64,000 nt of DNA from positions 930,001 to 994,000 of the forward strand of contig NZ_CP034951.1 in the NCBI RefSeq assembly GCF_004022485.1, in the 5' to 3' direction. Shown here one piece after another: positions 28,448 to 37,286 of this stretch (within the stretch, counting starts at the first letter, position 1; each line of letters begins with the position of its first letter). The position numbers and the translations under genes were made by a program. The DNA is from Aequorivita sp. H23M31 (GTDB lineage Bacteria > Bacteroidota > Bacteroidia > Flavobacteriales > Flavobacteriaceae). The notes beneath the pieces were generated by a model. It was given only the letters and a program-made list of their open reading frames with translations. It was not told where the DNA came from and made no database searches.

Positions 28448-28894
28448 TTATATTTTTTGAACTTTTACTGCGTTCATTCCCCTTTGCCCCTTTTCAAGTT
28501 CAAAAGTAACATTGTCGTTCTCAGCGATTTCATCAATGATTCCGCTCACATGGGTAAAGTATTTCTCATTGTTTTCGTTATCTATAATAAAACCAAATCC
28601 TTTTGAAGGATCATAGAAAGAGACTTTTCCTTTTCGAACCGGATCAAAGGCTTCTTTATCCCCTTCTTCTTGCGGTGGAACGCCCAAAACGATCTCCTCA
28701 GGGTCAATTTCCACTTTTAAAGATGGATCTGGCGGAGTATCGGTAAGATTCCCTTCATGGTCAACGTAGGCAAATTCAATTCCCGGAGTTTTGTCCGCTT
28801 TGCGAGCTTCCTTCTTTTTCAGCTTTTCCTCTCGCTTTTTGATCTTTGCTTTTTCCTTTTCCTTCTTATTGTATGTCTGCTGCGATTTTGCCAT
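28448..28894 (-). CDS. Cold-shock-domain protein with charged N-terminal extension
   Basis: A 148-residue protein. The C-terminal 65 residues are a cold-shock domain (KGKVSFYDPSKGFGFI with the RNP1-like KGFGFI and an RNP2-like KYFTHVSG). The first 40 residues are a lysine-rich helix and residues 45-80 an acidic linker. The start is set at ATG 28894 (MAKSQQTYNKKEKEK); the in-frame codons before it include a hairpin. It likely binds single-stranded RNA or DNA. The extended form is common in Flavobacteriia. Confidence 0.85.
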   Translation of the reverse strand: MAKSQQTYNKKEKEKAKIKKREEKLKKKEARKADKTPGIEFAYVDHEGNLTDTPPDPSLKVEIDPEEIVLGVPPQEEGDKEAFDPVRKGKVSFYDPSKGFGFIIDNENNEKYFTHVSGIIDEIAENDNVTFELEKGQRGMNAVKVQKI

Positions 28895-28908
28895 TGGTGT
28901 TTTTTGAA

Positions 28909-28946
28909 TAAAAAAAGCCATTCGCCTTAAGCAAATGACTTTTTAA
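28909..28946. other. Hairpin upstream of the cold-shock gene
   Basis: AAAAAGCCATT and AAATGACTTTTT can pair (one G-T or mismatch) with T-runs on both outer sides. It lies in the presumed 5' leader of the cold-shock-domain gene and could be a terminator or a leader structure. Confidence 0.35.
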
Positions 28947-29189
28947 TTAATTAAATATTATTAGTTTTCGTATTGCTTTACTTAATATTGGTTTTAATGT
29001 TCAATATATCAGGGTTTCAAAGATACGGTTTTTTTCAGTATTTCTTATCGAAAAGGTCAAGAACCTTCTGAGAGTGCGATTAATATTCTGGATACTTCTT
29101 TAAATTATACATTTCGACATTGGGAAAACGGAAAAAGTTGACTTAGAAAGGATTTTAAAATATTAGATTCCCACATCCAATTTTAGAAT

Positions 29190-29432
29190 TTATTTCCTCC
29201 AGTAATTATTTGCAGCAGCAATTGTGGCAAACTCGGTGGCTACTACTTGGCCCACGGCAATAAGCATGGCGGGATCCTCGGCATATTCTGGACGTAGTTT
29301 TTCCCTAATCTCAGCATCAGGTTGTGTTACTTTTATTACCAATCTTGCCATTTTAACAGCCAGTTGTCTGCCTTCTTCAGGAGTGCTGGTTATAAGTGAA
29401 TTTCCAGGAATCATTTTTACTTCTTCTGACAT
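29190..29432 (-). CDS. Hexameric tyrosine-coordinated haem protein (HTHP)
   Basis: An 80-residue protein. The stretch LITSTPEEGRQLAVKMARL, then VTQPDAEIREKLRPEYAEDP, then LIAVGQVVATEFATIAAANN matches the HTHP of marine Roseobacter-type bacteria over nearly its whole length. In that protein six subunits form a ring, each binding haem through a tyrosine; the equivalent here is Tyr50 in RPEYAED. HTHP shows peroxidase and catalase activity in vitro; its role in cells is not settled. Monocistronic between the cold-shock gene and pncA. Identification is from recalled sequence similarity. Confidence 0.82.
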   Translation of the reverse strand: MSEEVKMIPGNSLITSTPEEGRQLAVKMARLVIKVTQPDAEIREKLRPEYAEDPAMLIAVGQVVATEFATIAAANNYWRK

Positions 29433-29537
29433 AGTTTATAGTTTTCGGTTAATATTCTTTAAAGTTACTAAAAATTCGTGCCGATTTAAAAACACATTTT
29501 TTTTGGAAATAAATTTTACATTCTTATAAGAAATATT

Positions 29538-30146
29538 TCAATGGATATCTTCCGAAGAAATTATTTGAATTCCTAAATACGCCATTTTATCTTTAATTAA
29601 CTGAAAACCTTCTACGTCCAAGGGTTGGGAGGCATCCTCAATAAAGAAACAGGCAAATCCTTCTTTAAAGGCATCATAAAGAGAATAGTACACGCAAATA
29701 TCCGCTGCCAATCCACAGATGAAAATTTGTGATGCACCTTTCTCTTTTAGGTAATCGGCAAGACCTGTAGATTTCATGTGTCCGTTATCATAGAAAGCAC
29801 TATAGCTATCTATTTCACGATCGGTTCCTTTACGAAATATCGCGTCCCAGCGCTCCGTATTAAGTTCAGGATGAAATTGAGCGCCAAAGGTTTCCTGCAC
29901 GCAGTGATCCGGCCATAGGGTCTGGGGCTGTCCATGGATGTGGATAACATCATACGGTTTTCTTCCAGGATGGTTTGAGGCAAAACTAACGTGATCTCTC
30001 GGATGCCAATCCTGAGACGCTACTATCAGATCAAATTGATCTTGTACCTTGTTGATAATCGGCACTATTTTATCGCCATTGGGAACTGCAAGAGATCCTC
30101 CTGGCATAAAATCATTTTGAACATCTATTATAATTAGAGTTTTCAT
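29538..30146 (-). CDS. pncA: Nicotinamidase (pyrazinamidase)
   Basis: A 202-residue cytoplasmic hydrolase converting nicotinamide to nicotinate. Seen: IIDVQNDFMPGGSLAV with catalytic Asp8, metal-site histidines (ASQDWHPRDHVSF), the catalytic Lys in FRKGTD, and the nucleophile Cys in FICGLAADICVYYSLYDA (the second Cys). It lies 11 bases downstream of pncB on the same strand, so the two salvage steps nicotinamide to nicotinate to nicotinate mononucleotide are one operon. Confidence 0.94.
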   Translation of the reverse strand: MKTLIIIDVQNDFMPGGSLAVPNGDKIVPIINKVQDQFDLIVASQDWHPRDHVSFASNHPGRKPYDVIHIHGQPQTLWPDHCVQETFGAQFHPELNTERWDAIFRKGTDREIDSYSAFYDNGHMKSTGLADYLKEKGASQIFICGLAADICVYYSLYDAFKEGFACFFIEDASQPLDVEGFQLIKDKMAYLGIQIISSEDIH

Positions 30147-30157
30147 TAAAATAAAAT

Positions 30158-31555
30158 TTAAAATTTATGGGCATCGATCAGCTTGTCCCGCTCTTCTTTT
30201 AAATTTGGACTCAGGCCCACTTTGTAAATATGCGGATTTTGAAAACGTTTGTATTCGGGAGGGAGTAGGGTCAATCTCGATTTTGAATATTCCGCTATTT
30301 CGGCAGTGGACTGGATTGGGAGCAGTCTTTTTCCACTTTCCATAACCTTCTTTAATAATGGTTCATGCTGAAATCTGGTGAGATCCAAATTTTTTGTCCT
30401 GTCGAAAGGGTGCATCATTTTATTTATGGCTCCTTCGGAAGCTAACGCGATGGCATCCGCTCCATAAAACATTCCATTCTCGTCTAGCATACGAAAAACC
30501 TGTTTTTTCGAAGGAAGTGAGATTTTGAGTATATTTTCTGAAAGTTTTATTCTAGGATCTCCGTTATACTCTGAGAGTTTATAAACTCCATCAAGGGAAG
30601 CATCCGGTTTTCCCGTAACCAATTCTGTGCCCACACCATAAACATCGATGGGAGCTCCCTGTTCTTTTAAGCTGTTAATAACATATTCATCCAACTGATT
30701 GGAAGCTACAATTTTTACATATTCCAGATTGGCGTCGTTAAGTAATTGACGGGTTTTCTTTGCTAAATATGCCAAATCCCCACTATCAAGCCTAACCCCG
30801 AAAAGTCGGTCTCCCCTACTCTCCATCTCGTGTGCCACGGTAATGGCATTGGGCAATCCACTTTTTAGGGTGTTGTAGGTATCGACTAAAAGAACACAGT
30901 TAATAGGTCGAATTCGGGCAAAATCCCGAAATGCCTCTAATTCGTCCCCATAACTTTGAATAAAAGAATGTGCCATGGTACCCGAGCAAGGAATATCAAA
31001 ATCCTCAGCGGCCTTCACGTTGCTAGTGCTGTCGAATCCACCGATAAATGCCGCGCGAGTGGCGTAATATCCTCCAGTGGCATGCGCTCTTCGCAAACCC
31101 ATATCCAACAGAATATTGTTAAATGCACTATGTCTTATTCTACTTGCCTTGGTAGCAACTAAAGTTTGAAAATTAAGTAGATTTAGCAATAATGTTTCAA
31201 CAATCTGGGCTTCAATAATATTCGCCTCTACCTGCAAAATTGGTCTGTTGGGGAAAACAACATCTCCTTCCATACTGGAATAGACTGATCCTTGAAATCT
31301 AAACTTTTTTAAATATTCCAAAAAGGAAGGTTCGAAGTTATGCGTTTCCAAGTAAGCAATATCTGAATCGGAGAACTCCAAATTCTCTAGAATTTCGAGA
31401 ACATTTTTTAACCCGGTAAAGATGGCGTAGCCACCCTTAAACGGTATGCGCCTAAAATAATAATCAAAAATGGCCGTTCCATCAGGCTTGGTTTTAAAAT
31501 AAACCTGAGCCATTGTAAGTTGGTATAAGTCGGTGTATGCTGCAGTGATGTTCAA
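30158..31555 (-). CDS. pncB: Nicotinate phosphoribosyltransferase
   Basis: A 465-residue enzyme that joins nicotinate to PRPP, feeding NAD synthesis. Seen: AAYTDLYQLTMAQVYF at the start, LLDMGLRRAHATGGYYATRAAF, the GVRLDSGDLAYLAKK block, and IDVYGVGTELVTGKPDASLDGVYKL. The only start compatible with the conserved N-terminus is a TTG at 31553-31555, as no in-frame ATG lies close upstream. First gene of a pncB-pncA pair. Confidence 0.92.
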   Translation of the reverse strand: MNITAAYTDLYQLTMAQVYFKTKPDGTAIFDYYFRRIPFKGGYAIFTGLKNVLEILENLEFSDSDIAYLETHNFEPSFLEYLKKFRFQGSVYSSMEGDVVFPNRPILQVEANIIEAQIVETLLLNLLNFQTLVATKASRIRHSAFNNILLDMGLRRAHATGGYYATRAAFIGGFDSTSNVKAAEDFDIPCSGTMAHSFIQSYGDELEAFRDFARIRPINCVLLVDTYNTLKSGLPNAITVAHEMESRGDRLFGVRLDSGDLAYLAKKTRQLLNDANLEYVKIVASNQLDEYVINSLKEQGAPIDVYGVGTELVTGKPDASLDGVYKLSEYNGDPRIKLSENILKISLPSKKQVFRMLDENGMFYGADAIALASEGAINKMMHPFDRTKNLDLTRFQHEPLLKKVMESGKRLLPIQSTAEIAEYSKSRLTLLPPEYKRFQNPHIYKVGLSPNLKEERDKLIDAHKF

Positions 31556-31723
31556 GATATGTTTGGTTTTTGGAGTGGCATTAGGGGTTTTAGTTTATGA
31601 GTTATGAGTTAAAATATTAATTATTGGATACATTTATTTTTCATTATTCATTATTCATTTTAAAACTTGTTTTTTTGAAAAATACGAACTTTGAATTTAT
31701 TGAAGTTCCATTTTTGATTGCAA

Positions 31724-32770
31724 TTATGATTTAAAATTTTTTATATCGGTGGAATTCCCATTCAGGGTGTTTAGGAATTTTTGATGCATTTCATCGGTGT
31801 AGTCAAGATGGGTAACGATTCGAAGTTTTCCTTGGCCCATGGTGCTAATCTTAATATTCTTTTGAAGAAGAGAAGTTAAGAAGTTTTCTTCGGAAATATC
31901 ATCCTTTAGGTAGAAAATAACAATATTGGTTTCCGTTGGTTCTACTTTCTTTATATAGGATTGATTTGAGAGTGTTTCCGCAATTTCCGCTGCTCTTTTA
32001 TGATCTTCTTCCAGCCTTTCCATGTGATTGTCCAGAGCATAAATTCCAGCTGCTGCCATAAAACCAATTTGTCGCATGCCTCCGCCCAGTACCTTGCGCA
32101 CCCGCATCGCTTTTATCATTATATCTTTTTTTCCAATTAGAACGCTTCCCATTGGTGTGCCCAAGCCTTTGCTGAGACAAACTGATATAGTGTCAAAAAG
32201 TTTTCCGAAATCCTTCGGATCTTGATTTTTTGCCACCATTGCATTCCAAATTCGAGCGCCATCCAAGTGGAATCCTAGATTGTGATTATCACAAACCAGT
32301 CGGATCGCCTCCATTTCAGAAAAATTATAACAGGCACCGCCACCTTTATTTGTGGTATTTTCCAAACAGACCAAACTTGTAAGTGGACTGTGGTAAAAAT
32401 CCGGCGGATTAATGTTTTCCTCCACCTGAGCCGCGGTGATCATTCCCCGGTCTCCATCGATCAATTTGCAGGAAACTCCACTATTAAATGATGCTCCTCC
32501 ACCTTCAAAATTATAAACGTGTGCCCATTTATCGGCGATCAACTGTTCCCCCGGTTGCGTGTGCAATTTTATTGCTGCCTGATTGGCCATACTCCCAGAA
32601 GGAAAGAAAAGAGCCGAATCCATCCCAAACATCTCGGCTAATTTCCGCTCCAATTTGTTGACAGATGGATCTTCCTTATATACATCGTCTCCCACTTCCG
32701 CATTTATAATTGCTTGCATCATTTTCGGAGTGGGACGAGTAACGGTATCGCTTCTTAAATCTATGGTCAT
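31724..32770 (-). CDS. Low-specificity threonine aldolase
   Basis: A 348-residue PLP enzyme of the beta-eliminating lyase/aldolase group that cleaves threonine or allo-threonine to glycine and acetaldehyde. Seen: MTIDLRSDTVTRPTP at the N-terminus, GDDVYKEDPSVNKLE, the PLP-aspartate region FHLDGARIWNA and the PLP lysine in SVCLSKGLGTPMGSVL. It is divergent from prfB. Stereospecificity cannot be read from sequence. Confidence 0.9.
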   Translation of the reverse strand: MTIDLRSDTVTRPTPKMMQAIINAEVGDDVYKEDPSVNKLERKLAEMFGMDSALFFPSGSMANQAAIKLHTQPGEQLIADKWAHVYNFEGGGASFNSGVSCKLIDGDRGMITAAQVEENINPPDFYHSPLTSLVCLENTTNKGGGACYNFSEMEAIRLVCDNHNLGFHLDGARIWNAMVAKNQDPKDFGKLFDTISVCLSKGLGTPMGSVLIGKKDIMIKAMRVRKVLGGGMRQIGFMAAAGIYALDNHMERLEEDHKRAAEIAETLSNQSYIKKVEPTETNIVIFYLKDDISEENFLTSLLQKNIKISTMGQGKLRIVTHLDYTDEMHQKFLNTLNGNSTDIKNFKS

Positions 32771-32933
32771 TTCATTTGAAGTTATAGTTCGTTTTAGTTT
32801 TTGTATTCCACGAGAGGGAGAGATTGGTTTATTTCAGTATTTTATTAATGCGATAAGGCAGAGTAAAGAACACTTAGCCCTAAGAATCCCTAAAATTAGC
32901 CGAAAAAAATCTTTTCCCTCACGAAGTTAATGG

Positions 32934-32941
32934 TAATTTTG
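32934..32941 (+). promoter_or_regulatory. Promoter -7 box TAATTTTG for prfB
   Basis: It matches TAnnTTTG, 85 bases ahead of the prfB start, giving a leader of about 80 bases that contains the hairpin at 33007. Confidence 0.4.
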
Positions 32942-33006
32942 CTTTCAAACTGTTTTAAATAATGGTTCCAGAATACTAAAATCGAATTATTAATAAAAAG
33001 AGATAC

Positions 33007-33020
33007 CCGTTTTCACGGGC
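33007..33020 (+). promoter_or_regulatory. Hairpin just upstream of the prfB start codon
   Basis: CCCGT-TTTC-ACGGG is a compact stem-loop ending six bases before the ATG, with possible extra A-T pairs outside a mismatch. It could shield the start codon or be a remnant terminator. Confidence 0.4.
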
Positions 33021-33026
33021 ATTTAT

Positions 33027-34134
33027 ATGACTTCAACAGACCAAATCAAAGACCTTAAGGTGCGGCTAGATGCCTTAAGGCGCTATCTTTGACATTGCCG
33101 CAAAACGCATAGAGATTACAAACGAAGAAGAAAAAACCTTTGACCCCAATTTTTGGAACAATTCACAAGAAGCTGAGGCTTTTATGAAAGAACTCCGAAC
33201 CAAAAAGAAGTGGGTCACCGATTATGAAGATGCCGAGGCATTAACCGAAGAAGCTGAGATTTTGCTCGATTTTTTAAATGAAGGTGAAGGCTCTCCAGAA
33301 CAGGTAGAAAGTACTTTTCAAAAAGCGGAGGAGGCCATAGAAGCGCTCGAATTCAGGAATATGCTGGATGAAGAAGGCGATGATATGAGTGCTGTTCTTC
33401 AGATAACCGCTGGTGCCGGTGGAACAGAGAGTTGCGATTGGGCTCAAATGCTCATGCGAATGTACCTTATGTGGGCCGAGAAACACGGGTATAAGGTAAA
33501 GGAACTTAACTTTCAATCGGGTGATGTTGCAGGAGTAAAAACGGTAACTCTGGAAATTGATGGGGAATATGCTTTTGGATGGCTAAAAAGTGAAAACGGA
33601 GTCCATAGATTGGTGCGTATTTCGCCTTTTGACAGTAACGCGAAACGCCACACCAGTTTTGTGAGCGTTTACGTCTATCCCTTGGTGGACGACACAATTG
33701 AAATTGAAATAAGTCCTGCGGACATTTCCTGGGATTTTGCGCGAAGTGGTGGAGCTGGCGGCCAAAACGTAAACAAGGTAGAAACAAAAGCGATCCTTAC
33801 TCACCATCCTTCTGGAATTGTAATCCACAACAGTGAAACCCGAAGTCAATTAGATAACCGTGAAAAGGCTATGCAGATGTTGAAATCGCAGTTGTACGAA
33901 ATTGAACTTCGCAAGCAACAGGCGCAGCGGGCGGCAATTGAAGATAATAAAATGGCCATCGAGTGGGGTTCGCAAATTAGAAACTATGTTCTGCATCCCT
34001 ACCATTTAGTAAAAGATGTTCGCACAGGATTTGAAACAGGAAATACCGATGATGTTCTAAATGGTGGTCTTGATGGATTCCTCAAAGCTTATTTAATGAT
34101 GACAGGCCAGAACAGTAAGGATGATGAGCTGTGA
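33027..34134 (+). CDS. prfB: Peptide chain release factor 2 with programmed +1 frameshift
   Basis: RF2 reads UGA and UAA. The zero-frame starts at ATG 33027, runs 21 codons to CTT and meets TGA at 33090-33092; skipping the T at 33090 resumes at GAC 33091 and continues to 34134, giving 368 residues. The shift site TAT-CTT-TGA-C matches the classic autoregulatory signal, with AAGG seven bases before CTT as the Shine-Dalgarno-like stimulator. The body has the RF2 tripeptide SPF (VRISPFDSNAKRH) and GGQ (GAGGQNVNKVE). Scarce RF2 favours frameshifting and more RF2. Confidence 0.95.
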
Positions 34135-34164
34135 TAGTTTTAGATCAATCAAGTAGATAAAAAA

Positions 34165-34199
34165 ACAAAGGGAGCAAGATTAAAACTTGTTCCCTTTGT
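34165..34199 (+). terminator. Hairpin after prfB
   Basis: A 14-bp stem (ACAAAGGGAGCAAG with CTTGTTCCCTTTGT, one G-U) 30 bases after the stop; the T-tract is poor, so termination strength is uncertain. Confidence 0.55.
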
Positions 34200-34348
34200 C
34201 AATCAAATTCCTTCTGCGGGTATTATCCTCTGAAGTGTTACGAGTATATTCTCAGCTGTTTTTAAGACTTAAGCACCCCGTTTTGATTGTTTTATAAAAG
34301 TACAAAAAATAGATGCTCTCACAAACGAATTAAAAAAAGTTTAACAAC

Positions 34349-36073
34349 TTAATTCCCATTAACTTCGAAATAGTCTTTCAAACTTATCCGCTCTCCTGTG
34401 TAGGCAAATCCAATTAGCTGAATTTCATAAATTCCCGGGACATCCGAAGTATAAAATGAGGTGTTATATACCAAATTTGAAATGACCACTCGCGGGTGCC
34501 ACAGCAGTTGCACGCGATAATCGGGGATTCTAGATACTAAGGACTTATCTCCATAATCGGGATTAAAATATTTTCTTTCCAGAACGGTGGACGGTAGTTT
34601 GATCTCTCTAATATTTGAATCTGGAGCTGGTCTAAAATCACCTTTAAAAGTCTCGACTGAAATTATGCCATTGAACAATTTGGGTCCATATCTATAAGGT
34701 TCGTTGATAATCCGAATACTTTTTATTTTCCGGACGTTGTAATTTATAAGTTCCAGATTATTCTGGATCATCATGCCATCCATCAGAATCAAAGGAGGAA
34801 TATTATTGAATTTTCCAATTCCATTGGGATCGTAATTATTATAAACAAAGAATCGGGTGTTTTCTCCTGAACCTCTAATAGCTGCAAGGGTTATAATTTC
34901 TATAAAAATTTCTCTTACCGTCGGAAAACGAGTATAATCATCTAATAAATATAAAGTCCCAAGATCATAGTAAAATAAGGGATGGTAAATCCGCGGAAAA
35001 ATGCTATCCTGTTTTTTTTCGAAATAAGCATTTTCAAGTTGGAGTTGTACACTGCGTTCTTGCAACCAACTCTTTAATTCTGGATCAATTTTTATTACGG
35101 CCGTTTCTATGTTTTCAAGGGTAAAATCCTTTTTATCAAGTACAATCGTATAGCCTTTTGTGTCTTCATTAGAAGCTACAACTTGCACCAAACTGTTTTC
35201 CGAATTATAATCATCGGGGATTGAAAAGAAAAATCTTCCATTTTTATCAGTTTTCGCTAAGTCGAAAATAAAGTCGATTCCAGGAATGGTGAGCGAAACT
35301 TCCTTATTGGCAATTGGACTGTTATCCAACGTAGATAAAACCACTCCCGATACTAATTCTCCTCTCAATTCCGGAATATAAAATATGTCAGGATTACGTT
35401 CTTGCGAAAGTTTTGAGTCCTGATCCAAAATTTGAACGGGATTTATTTTTCGCACAGATAAAACATAGTCACCACCAGTTTTATCAAATGAATCAAGTGT
35501 AAGATTTACTTTTTCTCTCAATCCATAAACTTGTTTATCAGTTTCAATTTTTAGGGTTTCTGTCTTATTATTTTTCGTAATGAGATGTTCACGATTTTGG
35601 CTAATCCCACTAATTTGAACTGTATCTCGCGCCTTTAAAGCACCCGTGTTTTCCATGAAAGTATTAACGACATAAATATTTTTTTTGTCAAATGCATCGG
35701 CTGGGCTGTTCCGGGAAAAATTGGTATAACCGATTAGGAAATATTTTCCTGTTCTTAAACTTGCGGGCAAAAAAAAATCTCCACTGGCTTTTCCACTTTT
35801 CAGCCTTAGTTTATGATTGAATATAACCGAATCATTTTGATTTCTAAGTGAAACATAGCCAACTTTACTCAAATTGCTTTTCACGTTTTTATCACCAATT
35901 ACCTGAATTTTATACTGAATAAGTTCTCCTGCCAATAGAATATCTGAATTTACTTCCAGCATCGCTTTTTCAGGTAGAAAAACGGAAATATCAACATCGA
36001 TAAGATTTCTCGGAATTTGTGCAAAGGCTACAATTCCGAAGAAAAAGAATAGTAATATGGAGATGTTTTTCAT
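34349..36073 (-). CDS. Exported MG2-like protein with a TonB-plug-like region
   Basis: A 574-residue exported protein. A signal peptide (to about FAQIP) is followed by a macroglobulin MG2-like beta domain (SDILLAGELIQYKIQVIGDK, LRTGKYFLIGYTNF), a carboxypeptidase-regulatory-like segment (about 230-300), and a region like the plug of TonB receptors (LILMDGMMIQNN, ELINYNVRKIKSIRII, YGPKLFNGIISVETFKGDF) but no barrel. The start is ATG 36073, two bases after the stop of the DUF4249 gene, so it is the last gene of a four-gene operon. Role unknown; probably periplasmic, acting with the receptor. Confidence 0.7.
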   Translation of the reverse strand: MKNISILLFFFFGIVAFAQIPRNLIDVDISVFLPEKAMLEVNSDILLAGELIQYKIQVIGDKNVKSNLSKVGYVSLRNQNDSVIFNHKLRLKSGKASGDFFLPASLRTGKYFLIGYTNFSRNSPADAFDKKNIYVVNTFMENTGALKARDTVQISGISQNREHLITKNNKTETLKIETDKQVYGLREKVNLTLDSFDKTGGDYVLSVRKINPVQILDQDSKLSQERNPDIFYIPELRGELVSGVVLSTLDNSPIANKEVSLTIPGIDFIFDLAKTDKNGRFFFSIPDDYNSENSLVQVVASNEDTKGYTIVLDKKDFTLENIETAVIKIDPELKSWLQERSVQLQLENAYFEKKQDSIFPRIYHPLFYYDLGTLYLLDDYTRFPTVREIFIEIITLAAIRGSGENTRFFVYNNYDPNGIGKFNNIPPLILMDGMMIQNNLELINYNVRKIKSIRIINEPYRYGPKLFNGIISVETFKGDFRPAPDSNIREIKLPSTVLERKYFNPDYGDKSLVSRIPDYRVQLLWHPRVVISNLVYNTSFYTSDVPGIYEIQLIGFAYTGERISLKDYFEVNGN

Positions 36074-36075
36074 AA

Positions 36076-37281
36076 TTAATCTTCCCAAAAATCGGGTTTA
36101 ATATTTGATGAGAAATAGGTACAAACACTACATTCGGGCTGCACGATTGAATAGATTTTCGTGGATGTAGCCTTAATTATTTGATATCCAAAATATTGCA
36201 AATAATTTCTTAATGCCTTTCTTTCATTCACGCTATCCATATCACTATTTTTAAAGTAATCAAGTTTCAAAACTTCGCAGTCTATAAAATATGGAGGTTC
36301 TTCTAATCCAAAATCGGTATAATCGAAGAAAATTCTCTTGGAACTCATTGAAGAAATTTCAAAAAAACCAAGAACTTTTTCCCTTTCATCTCTTTCAGAA
36401 GTTATATTTCCAATCACAAATCCCGGCTGACCTTGAGAAAGAATATTGCCTATACTTCCTAAATCTTTGAGCGTTTTATAAAAGGTATAGGCCTCCAAAC
36501 TCTGGACATATTGTTTTACCAAAATGGAATAACGTTTCTGAATTCTTGCATCACCTTTTGAAAGGTATCTTATAGGAAAACGAAAGACTCGGTTCTCACT
36601 TAGATCCGTCGTGGAAATCTGATTAATTCCTGTTGAAATTTCGGTGGAATAACATATTTCCTCGGGTTCACGAGGATAGAGAAGAATGGTGTATGAAAGC
36701 GGATTCGCCTCATAATTCGTTATCTCGAAGGTGTATGGCGACGGATAGGGAGCCACAACTTTATATGTTTCTTCATACTCATATCTAAAGTAATTGGCCT
36801 CTCCAGAAGTGTCGGTCGTGTTCACCAAAACTTGAACACCATCTTTATCCTGCGAGGGAGAGACAATGCGTTCGGCATATAATTCACCAATTGCAACTTT
36901 GGCGGGTAAGTTTACTTCCGCGGAAGTATAACTACCTCCATCCTGAGTGTTAATTTTTAGAATATAGGAAATGTTCGGCTTTGCACTAAATTGAGAGTCG
37001 GAAAGATAATAGCCAGAGCTGTAATCCTGCGAAAAACGATACGACTCTCCATCACTCGCCAAAACAGTAACCGAAGCATTTTTTTCAAATAAGACCTCGG
37101 TAGTATCCAAGGTAGAAGTACGGCTCAATTTTACAATTTGGGTTTTCAATTCATCAGTAATCGTGCTCTCCACCACAAGCACACTTTCAAAATCTCCTAC
37201 TTCTATTTCATACGGCTCGGTACACCCATTCTGAAAAAGGAGTAATAACAATAATGCTATATAAAATGCCGTGATCCTCAT
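36076..37281 (-). CDS. DUF4249 lipoprotein
   Basis: A 401-residue lipoprotein (signal ending LFQNGC, Cys19-20) of the DUF4249 family, recognised by the N-terminal CTEPYEIEVGDFESVLVVES pattern, a repeated immunoglobulin-like beta region and a C-terminal Cys pair (CSVC). DUF4249 genes usually sit directly beside TonB-dependent receptors, as here (5-base gap to the upstream receptor). It is thought to be a surface-exposed accessory protein of those receptors; the ligand is not known. Confidence 0.82.
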   Translation of the reverse strand: MRITAFYIALLLLLLFQNGCTEPYEIEVGDFESVLVVESTITDELKTQIVKLSRTSTLDTTEVLFEKNASVTVLASDGESYRFSQDYSSGYYLSDSQFSAKPNISYILKINTQDGGSYTSAEVNLPAKVAIGELYAERIVSPSQDKDGVQVLVNTTDTSGEANYFRYEYEETYKVVAPYPSPYTFEITNYEANPLSYTILLYPREPEEICYSTEISTGINQISTTDLSENRVFRFPIRYLSKGDARIQKRYSILVKQYVQSLEAYTFYKTLKDLGSIGNILSQGQPGFVIGNITSERDEREKVLGFFEISSMSSKRIFFDYTDFGLEEPPYFIDCEVLKLDYFKNSDMDSVNERKALRNYLQYFGYQIIKATSTKIYSIVQPECSVCTYFSSNIKPDFWED

Positions 37282-37286
37282 AGATT

